From the NCBI GenBank assembly GCA_934675685.1, contig CAKURL010000022.1:1-24162 (forward strand): a stretch of 24,162 nt of DNA, written 5' to 3'. The translations under genes and the position numbers were made by a program. Positions 1 to 6,765 of the stretch are shown here, in pieces; the stretch's first letter is position 1, and each line of letters begins with the position of its first letter. Below the pieces are notes generated by a model. The model did not search any database. It had not been told where the DNA came from and saw only the letters and a program-made list of their open reading frames with translations. This stretch comes from an uncultured Candidatus Melainabacteria bacterium (GTDB lineage Bacteria; Cyanobacteriota; Vampirovibrionia; Gastranaerophilales; Gastranaerophilaceae).

Positions 1-459
1 GTGTGTTAGGTTGATAGCCACGATTGGCGCAGCTTTTTCCGGTGTAAATTTGAATTCGTAAATATCATTTGCAGTTTTTTCAGGATATTTTAAAAGAATT
101 GCAACTGATTTTCCAGCGTCCGTGGGAGAGCCTCCGCCTATTGCTATAACTGCTTTTGCGCCAAATTCAAGAGCAAGAGCTTTTGCTTCGTCGATTGCAG
201 CATTGCTTGGGTTTGGAGTGACTTTGTCGTAATTAGTATAAGCGATATTGTTTTCTTTTAGCGCTTTTTCTACAACATCCCAAGCGCCGGTAGCTTTGTA
301 AGCATTTCTTCCTGACATAACGATAACTTTATCTATTCCTTTTTTAGATAAGTCTTTTGCGATGTCGTTGATTTTTTGAATTGCACCAACGCCAAAATAT
401 ACGCAGGTTCTAGTTCTAATTTCTTTTACTTCATTAATGTCAATGTCTTTTTCCCACAT
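1..459 (-). CDS. Iron-containing alcohol dehydrogenase, N-terminal part (cut by window edge)
   Basis: This is the first 153 codons of a group III (Fe-dependent) NAD(P)-linked alcohol dehydrogenase; the gene continues past the left edge. The start reads MWEKDIDINEVKEIRTRT. A Rossmann-like half follows, with the nucleotide-binding GGGSPTDAGKS motif near residues 107-117, and the visible part ends in AINLTH, which in this family precedes a GTGTE-type motif. The metal ligands (Asp and His residues) lie in the missing part, so activity cannot be judged. The start is supported by an AGGAG at 467-471, about 7 bases upstream. It lies 40 bases downstream of rpe on the same strand and may be the last gene of the pyrH operon or have its own promoter inside rpe. 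The family is clear, but the substrate (ethanol, butanol, diol or aldehyde) is not. Confidence 0.85.
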   Translation of the reverse strand, partial: MWEKDIDINEVKEIRTRTCVYFGVGAIQKINDIAKDLSKKGIDKVIVMSGRNAYKATGAWDVVEKALKENNIAYTNYDKVTPNPSNAAIDEAKALALEFGAKAVIAIGGGSPTDAGKSVAILLKYPEKTANDIYEFKFTPEKAAPIVAINLTH

Positions 460-499
460 AATTGTGCTCCTTTTTTTAATTAGACCATTCAAAAATATT

Positions 500-1147
500 T
501 TAGTATTTTAAACTATTAATTGCAAGTTCAATATCTTTATTTTTATAAATATAACTTCCTGCTACAAGAGAATTTGCACCTAGATTTTTACAAATTTCAG
601 CGGTTTTATCGTTTATTCCACCATCTACTTGAATAATTAAATCTTTGTTTTTTGAAATTTCTTTGATTTCTTTAATTTTATAGGCGCAATCTTCCATAAA
701 TTCTTGCCCGCCAAACCCAGGTTCCACCGTCATTACAAGAATTAAGTCAACTAAATCAATATATTCTTTTATTTCTTCAACCTTGGTTTTAGGTTTAATT
801 GAAAGCCCTACTTTTTTGTTGAATTTTCTTATTTCTTTTATGGTTTCAGAAGTATTTTCTTTTGTTGCTTCAAAATGAAATGTGATTAAATCGCTTCCTG
901 CGTTACAAAAAGCTTTTACATATTTCATCGGGTTTTCTATCATTAAATGCGTGTCTAAAAAAAGCTTGGTTATTGGGCGAATGGATTTCACTACGGGGAC
1001 ACCAATCGAAATATTTGGGACAAAATGTCCGTCCATGACGTCTATATGAAGCCAAGGGACAAGGTTTTCCACTTTTTTGATGTCGCGCTCTAGGTTTGCA
1101 AAATCCGCAGACAAAATTGAAGGCGAGATAATAACTTCGCTATTCAT
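500..1147 (-). CDS. rpe: Ribulose-phosphate 3-epimerase
   Basis: Rpe interconverts ribulose 5-phosphate and xylulose 5-phosphate in the cytosolic pentose phosphate pathway. The TIM-barrel signatures are all present: SPSILSADF at the N-terminus, HIDVMDGHFVPN (catalytic Asp and metal-binding His), THLMIENP, VEPGFGGQ (phosphate loop) and QVDGG (second catalytic Asp). The length, 215 residues, is normal. I chose the ATG at 1147 rather than the upstream in-frame ATG at 1165: an AAGGAG sits between the two at the right distance for the inner start, and the upstream codons (MSKEKK) are just that ribosome-binding site read as protein. With this start, rpe overlaps the end of rnc by 8 bases (ATGAATAG), so translation is probably coupled. 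It belongs to the pyrH-frr-cdsA-rnc-rpe operon. Confidence 0.95.
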   Translation of the reverse strand: MNSEVIISPSILSADFANLERDIKKVENLVPWLHIDVMDGHFVPNISIGVPVVKSIRPITKLFLDTHLMIENPMKYVKAFCNAGSDLITFHFEATKENTSETIKEIRKFNKKVGLSIKPKTKVEEIKEYIDLVDLILVMTVEPGFGGQEFMEDCAYKIKEIKEISKNKDLIIQVDGGINDKTAEICKNLGANSLVAGSYIYKNKDIELAINSLKY

Positions 1148-1892
1148 TTTCTTCTCCTTCGACATTTATTTTTAAATTTCTAATCGCGTCAAGCGCCGCT
1201 TCTTGTTGTGCTTGCTTGATTGTTTTTGCGCTTCCTTTTCCAATTATTTTGTTTTCGAATTCAACTTCTATAAAGAAAGTCTTGTCGTGCGCAAGGCCCG
1301 TTTCGTCTGTTTTTTTGTAGATTGGAAGGGTGTGATTTATGCTTTGAGTGTATTCTTGTAAAATCGCTTTTGGGTTATATAAAATAGAATTTTTTTCGCC
1401 TTCTAGGATTTCTTTTTCGAAATTTTCTTTTAAAAATTCAAGAGCTTTTTTGTAGCCATTTTCTTCATATTCGAGAAAAATTGCCCCCAAAAGTGCTTCA
1501 AAAGCGCAAGCGAGGATTGATTCTTTCTTTTGTCCGCCGTGTTTTTTTTCGTTTTTTCCTAAGATGATGAGCTCTTCAAAACCGAGTTTTTTAGAATATT
1601 CAAAAATATTTCTGTCAGAAACCAACTGGGCTCTGATGTTTGTCATTTTTCCTTCTTGATATTTAGGAAAAGTTTTATATAAAATTTCGCTTATCGCAAG
1701 CTTTAAAACAGCGTCTCCTAAAAATTCCAGCCTTTCATAGCAAGCTAAAACCTCGATATTGTTTTCTTGAACAAAAGAAGAATGAATAAAAGCTTGGTTT
1801 AAAAGAGAAATATCCTTGAATTCAAGATTATATTTCTTTTGAAAATCTTTTAAAACTTCAATTCTTTCTTGGGTCAAATTATAGGTAAGCAT
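1140..1892 (-). CDS. rnc: Ribonuclease III
   Basis: RNase III cleaves double-stranded RNA in rRNA and mRNA maturation. The protein has 250 residues: an RNase III domain (about 10-160) and a C-terminal dsRNA-binding domain (about 170-243, with the KGSAKTIKQAQQEAALDAI signature). The catalytic motif ERLEFLGDAVL is at 53-63 (Glu53, Glu56, Asp60). The second metal-binding motif, normally ADxxEAL (E. coli Asp114 and Glu117), reads ACAFEAL here: Glu132 is present but Cys129 replaces the Asp (codon TGC). This is unusual and is reported as a finding. The start at 1892 overlaps the end of cdsA by 14 bases and has an AAGGGG just upstream. The last 8 bases overlap rpe. Identity is certain; full catalytic competence is not. 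Confidence 0.95.
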   Translation of the reverse strand: MLTYNLTQERIEVLKDFQKKYNLEFKDISLLNQAFIHSSFVQENNIEVLACYERLEFLGDAVLKLAISEILYKTFPKYQEGKMTNIRAQLVSDRNIFEYSKKLGFEELIILGKNEKKHGGQKKESILACAFEALLGAIFLEYEENGYKKALEFLKENFEKEILEGEKNSILYNPKAILQEYTQSINHTLPIYKKTDETGLAHDKTFFIEVEFENKIIGKGSAKTIKQAQQEAALDAIRNLKINVEGEENE

Positions 1893-2790
1893 TTATTGCC
1901 CCTTGGATATATTTGAAAAATTCAATAATGACGTTTGTTCCTTGGGTGAAGTGCATGAAATAATAATATGCAACAGGGATTGCAAAGATGTAGCCATCAA
2001 ATCTGTCTAACATGCCGCCATGCCCTGGAAGAATGTCTGATGAATCTTTAACACCTGCGTCTCTTTTGATTAAGGATTCAGATAAATCTCCAAGTTGCGC
2101 AGATAATGTTATCACAAGCCCGCCCAAGATTGCTTGGCACAAACTTAATTTGGTATAAAAAATTCCAAAAATCGAAATCAAAATGGCGCAAATTCCGCCC
2201 CCTATGGCGCCTTCTATTGTCTTTTTGGGGCTTACGATTTCTGCTAATTTTCTTTTTCCGAATTTTACACCAAAATAATATGCGCCAACATCAGTCATGG
2301 CAACTGCTAAAAAGCCAAACATCAAAAGCCCCAAGCCTTCCGGTGAAGAAAATTGAAAAGCTCCTACTCTTGTTTGCCCTATTTGGCGAATTAAAAGAAG
2401 GTGGCAAGGAAGCCAGCCACAATAAAGTGCTCCTAAAGTAGTCGTCGCAACGTTTACGATGTATGGTTGGCGCCCTCTGAACAAAACCACTAAAAATGAG
2501 GCCATAATGGTCAAGGTGAGCATAGATGGCACCATATCAAAGCGGTGGAAGAAGGTCAAAGTCGCAAAGACCACAGCGGAAAATAGAATTATAGATAAGC
2601 TCGGGTGAAAGCCCTTGTGTCTTAAAATTTTGACGAATTCTCGAGAACACAAAGTTATGATTATCAAAAGCAAAACATATAAAGGTAAAGACCCTAATAC
2701 AATTGCTCCGATTGAAATCAAGGAAGCGATTACACCCGTTATAACTCTTTTTTTGTCCTTTTTGGGCTTTGGACTTGTGTTTTCTTCCAT
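1879..2790 (-). CDS. cdsA: Phosphatidate cytidylyltransferase (CDP-diglyceride synthase)
   Basis: CdsA makes CDP-diacylglycerol from phosphatidic acid and CTP at the inner membrane, the entry step of phospholipid synthesis. The 303-residue product has a lysine-rich cytosolic N-terminus (about 1-15), a series of hydrophobic helices, and the family signature at about residues 237-263, which includes KRDAGVKD and LPGHGGMLDRFD (the Asp/Arg/His set that binds metal and CTP). The start lies 7 bases after the frr stop codon, and a GGAG lies in the frr end. The 3' end overlaps rnc. In many bacteria uppS sits between frr and cdsA and dxr follows; neither is present here, and rnc and rpe take that place. 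Confidence 0.95.
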   Translation of the reverse strand: MEENTSPKPKKDKKRVITGVIASLISIGAIVLGSLPLYVLLLIIITLCSREFVKILRHKGFHPSLSIILFSAVVFATLTFFHRFDMVPSMLTLTIMASFLVVLFRGRQPYIVNVATTTLGALYCGWLPCHLLLIRQIGQTRVGAFQFSSPEGLGLLMFGFLAVAMTDVGAYYFGVKFGKRKLAEIVSPKKTIEGAIGGGICAILISIFGIFYTKLSLCQAILGGLVITLSAQLGDLSESLIKRDAGVKDSSDILPGHGGMLDRFDGYIFAIPVAYYYFMHFTQGTNVIIEFFKYIQGAINAYL

Positions 2791-2797
2791 TTTTAGA

Positions 2798-3358
2798 TTA
2801 TATCTCCATTACTTCTTTTTCTTTTGCAACAACAACTTCATCTACCATTTTAGTAAATTTATCTGTAATTTTTTGGATTTGGTCTACACCATCTTTAATT
2901 GTGTCTTCTGGAAGATTTTCGCTTTTTTCTAGTTTTTTCACTGCTTCGGTTGAATCTCTTCTAACGTTTCTGATTGCAACTTTTGCGTCTTCCCCGTAAG
3001 CTTTTACGCTTTTAGACAATTCTTTTCTTCTGTCTTGTGTCAAAGGTGGGAATTGAAGGCGAATTACGATACCGTCGGAGTTTGGAGTAATTCCGATTTC
3101 GGCTTTGATGATTGCTTTTTCGATTTCTTTAATTATTGTTTTGTCAAATGGAGTGATAACAAGAGTTGTGCCTTCTGCAACGCTCACATGTGCCAATTGG
3201 CGAAGGCCTGTAGGTGCACCGTAATAGTCAACCACTACTTTATCTAAAATTAATGGATTAGCTCTTCCTGTTCTTACTGTAGCGAGGTCTTTGTTTAATT
3301 GGTGTATGCATTTATCCATTCTCTCGTTTGTACTTTTCTTGATTTCTTCAATTGACAT
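2798..3358 (-). CDS. frr: Ribosome recycling factor
   Basis: RRF acts with EF-G to split post-termination ribosomes so they can be reused. The 186-residue length is typical. The N-terminal helix contains the hallmark VRTGRANPLILDKV, followed by YYGAPTGL and LAHVSV from the domain II hinge, and the C-terminus has the RRKELSKSVK and IRNVRRDS helices. An AGGAG lies 8 bases before the start. It is the second gene of the operon, 25 bases after pyrH, the most conserved gene pair of this region in bacteria. There is nothing unusual in its sequence. Confidence 0.97.
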   Translation of the reverse strand: MSIEEIKKSTNERMDKCIHQLNKDLATVRTGRANPLILDKVVVDYYGAPTGLRQLAHVSVAEGTTLVITPFDKTIIKEIEKAIIKAEIGITPNSDGIVIRLQFPPLTQDRRKELSKSVKAYGEDAKVAIRNVRRDSTEAVKKLEKSENLPEDTIKDGVDQIQKITDKFTKMVDEVVVAKEKEVMEI

Positions 3359-3383
3359 TATTTTTTCTCCTAAATTATTATAA

Positions 3384-4103
3384 TTATTTTACGATTGTTC
3401 CTACTTCTTCTTTGTTTTCGATTTTCACAATGCTATTTTCTAAGTTGAAATCGAAAACGACAATAGGAATAGAATTTTGTTTGCATAGTGCGCAAGCTGT
3501 TAAATCCATGACTTTTAAATCTTTAAAAATGATGTCGTCATAGCTGATTTGTTCAAATTTTTTGGCATTTGGGTTTGTTTTTGGGTCGTCTGAATATATT
3601 CCATCAACCCCGTTTTTCGCCATAAGCATAGCATCTGCGCCGATTTCTGCGGCTCTTAGGGCAGCAGCTGTGTCTGTTGTAAAAAATGGATTTCCTGTGC
3701 CTGCGGCAAAAATCACAACTCTGTTTTTTTCTAAGTGCCTGATTGCTCTAAATCTGATATATGGTTCTGCGATTTTGTCGATGTCTATTGCGCTTTGCAC
3801 TCTGCAATCAACCCCTATTTTTCTAAGCTCCGATTGAATAGCAATTGCGTTCATCACAGTGGCTAACATTCCGACATAGTCTCCGCTTGCTTGGTCCATG
3901 CCGAGCTTTGAAGAATTTTTCATGCCGCGAAATATGTTTCCGCCCCCGACTACGATTGCAATTTGCACTCCTAAATCGTAGGCTTTTTTGATTTCTAAAC
4001 AAATTTTGTGGACAGGTTCCGGGTCAATTCCAAATTGCTGGTTGCCCAAAAGCGCTTCTCCAGAGATTTTAAGAAGTATTTTCTTATATTTTAAATCGCT
4101 CAT
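3384..4103 (-). CDS. pyrH: Uridylate (UMP) kinase
   Basis: PyrH phosphorylates UMP to UDP in pyrimidine nucleotide synthesis. It is a hexameric enzyme of the amino-acid-kinase fold, unrelated to eukaryotic UMP/CMP kinases. Visible motifs are KISGEAL near residues 13-19, the IVVGGGNIFRG glycine loop, and the GTGNPFFTTDTAAALRA nucleotide/UMP-binding segment. A typical C-terminal MDLTA and IPIVVFDF region follows. The length of 239 residues is normal. An AAGGTG ribosome-binding site precedes the ATG, and a TATAAT box lies about 44 bases upstream, so this gene heads the operon running down to rpe and probably the dehydrogenase. Confidence 0.97.
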   Translation of the reverse strand: MSDLKYKKILLKISGEALLGNQQFGIDPEPVHKICLEIKKAYDLGVQIAIVVGGGNIFRGMKNSSKLGMDQASGDYVGMLATVMNAIAIQSELRKIGVDCRVQSAIDIDKIAEPYIRFRAIRHLEKNRVVIFAAGTGNPFFTTDTAAALRAAEIGADAMLMAKNGVDGIYSDDPKTNPNAKKFEQISYDDIIFKDLKVMDLTACALCKQNSIPIVVFDFNLENSIVKIENKEEVGTIVK

Positions 4104-4146
4104 TTAACACCTTTTCTAAGTTGTATTTCGAAAATAATATATTCTA

Positions 4147-4152
4147 ATTATA
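4147..4152 (-). promoter_or_regulatory. -10 box of the pyrH operon
   Basis: The minus strand carries a consensus TATAAT preceded by TGTG. The predicted transcript start is about 37 bases before the pyrH ATG, leaving room for the AAGGTG ribosome-binding site. No good -35 box is visible (the hexamer 17 bases upstream is TTACAC). It overlaps the divergent promoter region of the gene at 4186. Confidence 0.6.
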
Positions 4153-4170
4153 CACAAGAATTGAAGATTG

Positions 4171-4179
4171 TGTAATAAT
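4171..4179 (+). promoter_or_regulatory. Extended -10 box placing transcription start at the ATG of the 4186 gene
   Basis: The sequence is TGT followed by AATAAT (4174-4179), an extended -10 form. The usual 6-base gap puts +1 at 4186, which is the A of the ATG. No Shine-Dalgarno sequence exists upstream. The region is very AT-rich, so the exact hexamer is uncertain; the short distance is the main observation. Confidence 0.45.
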
Positions 4180-4185
4180 TAAAAA

Positions 4186-5394
4186 ATGCAAAATAAAGAT
4201 TTTATCAAACAAATTGTTTCAAAAGATTTAGAATTATCAAGAAAAATAATAAAAGAAATTATAGAAAACAAAGATATCAACGCTTTTCAAGAATTGTGTG
4301 AAAAATCTGATTTTATTTTTCCTTTTTTAAAAGAAAGAATTGTTAAAGATTTTATAAGTTTTATTAATAAAGATAATTTTGAGATAACTTTTTTGTTTGC
4401 AAAAGTTTACAATCAAGATTTTGAAGAGATTGTTTTGTCCCCTTGGAGACGTTTTGCAAACGAAGATTTAACAGATGAAATCTTGGATTTATTTGAAAAA
4501 GGAAACAATGATGAAAAGACTTTTGCTGCAAAATATTTTTCTTTTGTGAAAGATTCTTTGGCGCTAGATTTTCTTTATAAAGAAAGTTTTTCAGATGATA
4601 TTATTTTAAGAAGCGCTTGCGCGAATACATTGAAGGCTTTTCAAGATGTTAAAATCTTAGATGAAATGAAAGATATCATTTCTTCTAAAGATGACGAATT
4701 TGAAAAATTAAAAGCATATCAATTTTTAATATCTTATGGCGACAAATCTTCTTTGGAAATTGTCTTGAAACATTGTTTTTCAAGCCCTTTTGAAGCAAGC
4801 ATTGTTTCTTTTTTAAATGACAATTTTGATTTTAATTTCTTAAGAAATAACTTTCAAGATGAAACAATTTTTAAGATTTTCAATGTATTAATTGAAAATT
4901 ATCCTGAAGAAATTCCCCTAGACACTATTCAATATTATGACATCTTAAGCTATTTGAAGTTTTTAGAAAAAAATAAAAATCAGTATTCAGCGAACCTTTT
5001 AATTTTAGCTAAGGATAAATTTTGCCAGTTGGAAAATGACGAAATTTATACATTTGACCTTGATAAAAACCTTAAAAATTATTTATCTGAAATTTCAAAA
5101 TATTTAAAAAATTTAAAACTGGAAAATTTAGACGAAATTGAAGAATTAAATACTTTTTCGTTTAACCAAAAGCGCTATTTGACGGCACTTTTTGCAATTA
5201 AAATTTTGGCCAAAAAAGAATATTCCTCTTTTCTTTTGGATTTAATTAATCAAAAGAAGCTTAATTTTGTTTTGATGGCAAAAACAGTTGAAGTTTTAAA
5301 GGAATTTAATAGCTTGAGTTTGGTTGATAAAAACGTTTTTGATGAGATTGATGATTTAAACAAAAAAGCTTTGATTTTAAGCTATTTTAGCTAA
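4186..5394 (+). CDS. HEAT-like alpha-helical repeat protein, function unknown
   Basis: The product has 402 residues, is acidic and rich in Leu, Phe, Asp, Glu and Lys, and has no signal peptide or membrane segment, so it is probably cytosolic. It reads as a chain of amphipathic helix pairs, for example around residues 105-190, where segments such as RSACANTLKAFQDVKILDEM and KLKAYQFLISYGDKSSLEI match the HEAT/PBS-lyase-like repeat pattern (a helix, a turn with Asp, a second helix). Such proteins are usually scaffolds for protein-protein contacts; no catalytic motif is visible. It is transcribed alone, divergent from pyrH, with an apparently leaderless start, and its last 8 bases overlap the end of pheA on the other strand. 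No partner can be deduced from the neighbourhood. I do not recognise a named family. Confidence 0.8.
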   Translation: MQNKDFIKQIVSKDLELSRKIIKEIIENKDINAFQELCEKSDFIFPFLKERIVKDFISFINKDNFEITFLFAKVYNQDFEEIVLSPWRRFANEDLTDEILDLFEKGNNDEKTFAAKYFSFVKDSLALDFLYKESFSDDIILRSACANTLKAFQDVKILDEMKDIISSKDDEFEKLKAYQFLISYGDKSSLEIVLKHCFSSPFEASIVSFLNDNFDFNFLRNNFQDETIFKIFNVLIENYPEEIPLDTIQYYDILSYLKFLEKNKNQYSANLLILAKDKFCQLENDEIYTFDLDKNLKNYLSEISKYLKNLKLENLDEIEELNTFSFNQKRYLTALFAIKILAKKEYSSFLLDLINQKKLNFVLMAKTVEVLKEFNSLSLVDKNVFDEIDDLNKKALILSYFS

Positions 5395-5400
5395 AATCAA
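5371..5400. terminator. Possible hairpin at the convergent 4186 gene / pheA junction
   Basis: Arms TTGATTTTAAGCT and AGCTAAAATCAA pair over 12 positions with one bulged A and an ATTTT loop. Read on the minus strand, the hairpin is followed by AAAGC and then six T, so it could end pheA transcription inside the neighbouring gene. It is AT-rich and overlaps coding sequence on both strands, so this is weak evidence. Confidence 0.3.
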
Positions 5401-6214
5401 GTTCAAAATAGCTGCCTAAAAGCTTATAATAGTCGCAATTTTTCTCGATTTCAAAAAGTGCATCTTTGATTTCATCTTTGCCTTTGTCGATATCGACAAA
5501 GAAATTGTATTCGCCAAAAGTTTTTTTAGAAGGGCGAGATTCAATATATACGAGGTTTAAATCGTATTTTTTAAATATTTTCAAGATTTCAAAAAGCGCT
5601 CCTGATTTGTTTTTTGTGTTAAAAACAATTGAGGTTCTTGTTTCTTTTTTGATGTTTAAATCTCTTGAAGAAACTAAAACAAAGCGCGTTTTGTTGTCTT
5701 TGATGTCTCCTATATTTTCTTCTAAAATGTTCAAATTAAGCTCTTTAGCAAGGGCATTTGAGCCAATCGCGCAATACGATTCATCTAAATTTAGAAGAGA
5801 ATTAATAGCATTTGCAGTAGAAGTCGAATTTATCAAATCTATATTTTCGTCAAAATTTTGTAAGATAAAATTGCTGCATTGCGCAAGCGCTTGTGGGTGC
5901 GAGATTATATGTTTGATTTTATTTTTTTCAATTTTATTGCTTTTTGAAACAAGGCAATGTTTTATTTTTATTTCAAGCTGCGCTTTGATTTTTAAAGGCG
6001 AAAGATAAAGAGAATCAATCGTTGGGCGCACTATTCCTTCAATCGAATTTTCAATCGGAACGAGGGCGAAGCAGTTGTTTTTTTGTGCGAGCTCGAGAGT
6101 TTTTTGGATTGTGGATACAGGGGTTAATTCAAAATCTTCTTTTAAAAAGCTAAGAGCTTTTTTGGAAGCAAGCTCGCTATATGTCCCTTTTGGCCCTAAA
6201 TAATATAAATTCAT
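5387..6214 (-). CDS. pheA: Prephenate dehydratase (monofunctional, with ACT domain)
   Basis: This enzyme decarboxylates and dehydrates prephenate to phenylpyruvate, the committed step to phenylalanine. The 275-residue protein starts with YYLGPKGTYSE and continues with VPIENSIEG, HPQALAQC and the catalytic NKTRF motif near residues 175-180. A C-terminal ACT domain (about 192-270) carries GALFEIL and ESRPSK, the phenylalanine-binding motifs, so feedback inhibition by Phe is expected. No chorismate mutase domain is attached, unlike the E. coli P-protein. Its ATG overlaps the smpB stop codon by one base (TAATG), so it is translated by coupling with smpB. The 3' end overlaps the 4186 gene by 8 bases. 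Confidence 0.95.
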   Translation of the reverse strand: MNLYYLGPKGTYSELASKKALSFLKEDFELTPVSTIQKTLELAQKNNCFALVPIENSIEGIVRPTIDSLYLSPLKIKAQLEIKIKHCLVSKSNKIEKNKIKHIISHPQALAQCSNFILQNFDENIDLINSTSTANAINSLLNLDESYCAIGSNALAKELNLNILEENIGDIKDNKTRFVLVSSRDLNIKKETRTSIVFNTKNKSGALFEILKIFKKYDLNLVYIESRPSKKTFGEYNFFVDIDKGKDEIKDALFEIEKNCDYYKLLGSYFELDFS

Positions 6215-6684
6215 TATTTATATCTTTCCATATCTCTTTTTTGGTCTTTTTCTTTTAAACTTGCCCTTTTGTCAAAGAGCTTTTTGCCCTTTGCAAGGGC
6301 GATTTCCACTTTTAAATAGCTTTTTTTAAAATACATCTTGGTGGGTACAATCGTGTATTTTTCTTGTTTGATTTTGTTTTGGATTTTCAAGATTTCTTTT
6401 TTGTTTAAAAGGAGCTTTCTGTCTCGCCTTGGCTCGTGGTTAAAGATGTTTCCAAAGTCATAAGGCGAAATGTGGCAATTAATCAAAAACATCTCTAAAT
6501 TGTCGTCGATTTTTACATAGCTATCTTTTAAATTTGCGCCATGCTTTCTGATGGATTTAATTTCAGTCCCCAAAAGGCAAATCCCTGCTTCAAATTTGTC
6601 AAACAAAAGGAAGTCGAAGTAGGCTTTTTTGTTTGAGCTTATGATTGGGCTTTGAGGTTCTTTTGTAGTTTTTTGTTTTGCCAT
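6214..6684 (-). CDS. smpB: SsrA-binding protein SmpB
   Basis: SmpB binds tmRNA and brings it to stalled ribosomes for trans-translation. The 156-residue protein has the family's hallmarks in order: NKKAYFDF, FEAGICLLGTEIKSIR, the NCHISPYDFGN segment, NHEPRRDRKLLL, and a C-terminal basic tail with AKGKKLFDKR and RASLKEKDQKRD that enters the decoding centre. The tmRNA gene itself is not in this window. The start is supported by the family N-terminus and by a promoter whose predicted +1 is the A of the ATG, with no ribosome-binding site. pheA follows with a one-base overlap, an unusual pairing of an amino-acid gene with ribosome rescue. Confidence 0.96.
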   Translation of the reverse strand: MAKQKTTKEPQSPIISSNKKAYFDFLLFDKFEAGICLLGTEIKSIRKHGANLKDSYVKIDDNLEMFLINCHISPYDFGNIFNHEPRRDRKLLLNKKEILKIQNKIKQEKYTIVPTKMYFKKSYLKVEIALAKGKKLFDKRASLKEKDQKRDMERYK

Positions 6685-6690
6685 AAAATT

Positions 6691-6719
6691 ATTCTATCAT
6701 AGAAAATCAATTCTGTAGA
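6691..6719 (-). promoter_or_regulatory. smpB promoter, predicted leaderless
   Basis: On the minus strand the -10 box is TAGAAT (6696-6691) extended by TGA, with TCTACA (four of six consensus bases) 17 bases upstream at 6719-6714. Counting 7 bases from the end of the -10 box lands on 6684, the A of the smpB ATG. The same nine-base TGATAGAAT recurs upstream of rpsP. Confidence 0.65.
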
Positions 6720-6730
6720 GCGCATTTTAT

Positions 6731-6759
6731 TTGTTTTGTAATCAATTTTATAGTTTAAT
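6731..6759 (+). promoter_or_regulatory. Promoter of the radical SAM gene, predicted leaderless
   Basis: TTGTTT at 6731-6736, a 17-base spacer and TTTAAT at 6754-6759 put +1 at 6766, the A of the ATG. An alternative -10, TATAGT at 6749-6754, would give a leader of only 5 bases. Neither case leaves room for a ribosome-binding site. It is divergent from the smpB promoter within an 81-base gap. Confidence 0.5.
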
Positions 6760-6765
6760 TGTTTT

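Noticed and set aside
1148..1165. Longer rpe start (six extra codons)
   Set aside because: The extra codons contain the AAGGAG that serves the ATG at 1147, and family N-termini fit the shorter protein.
2106..3543. Plus-strand open frames opposite cdsA, frr and pyrH
   Set aside because: They are shadows of well-supported genes on the minus strand, with no family features or ribosome-binding sites.
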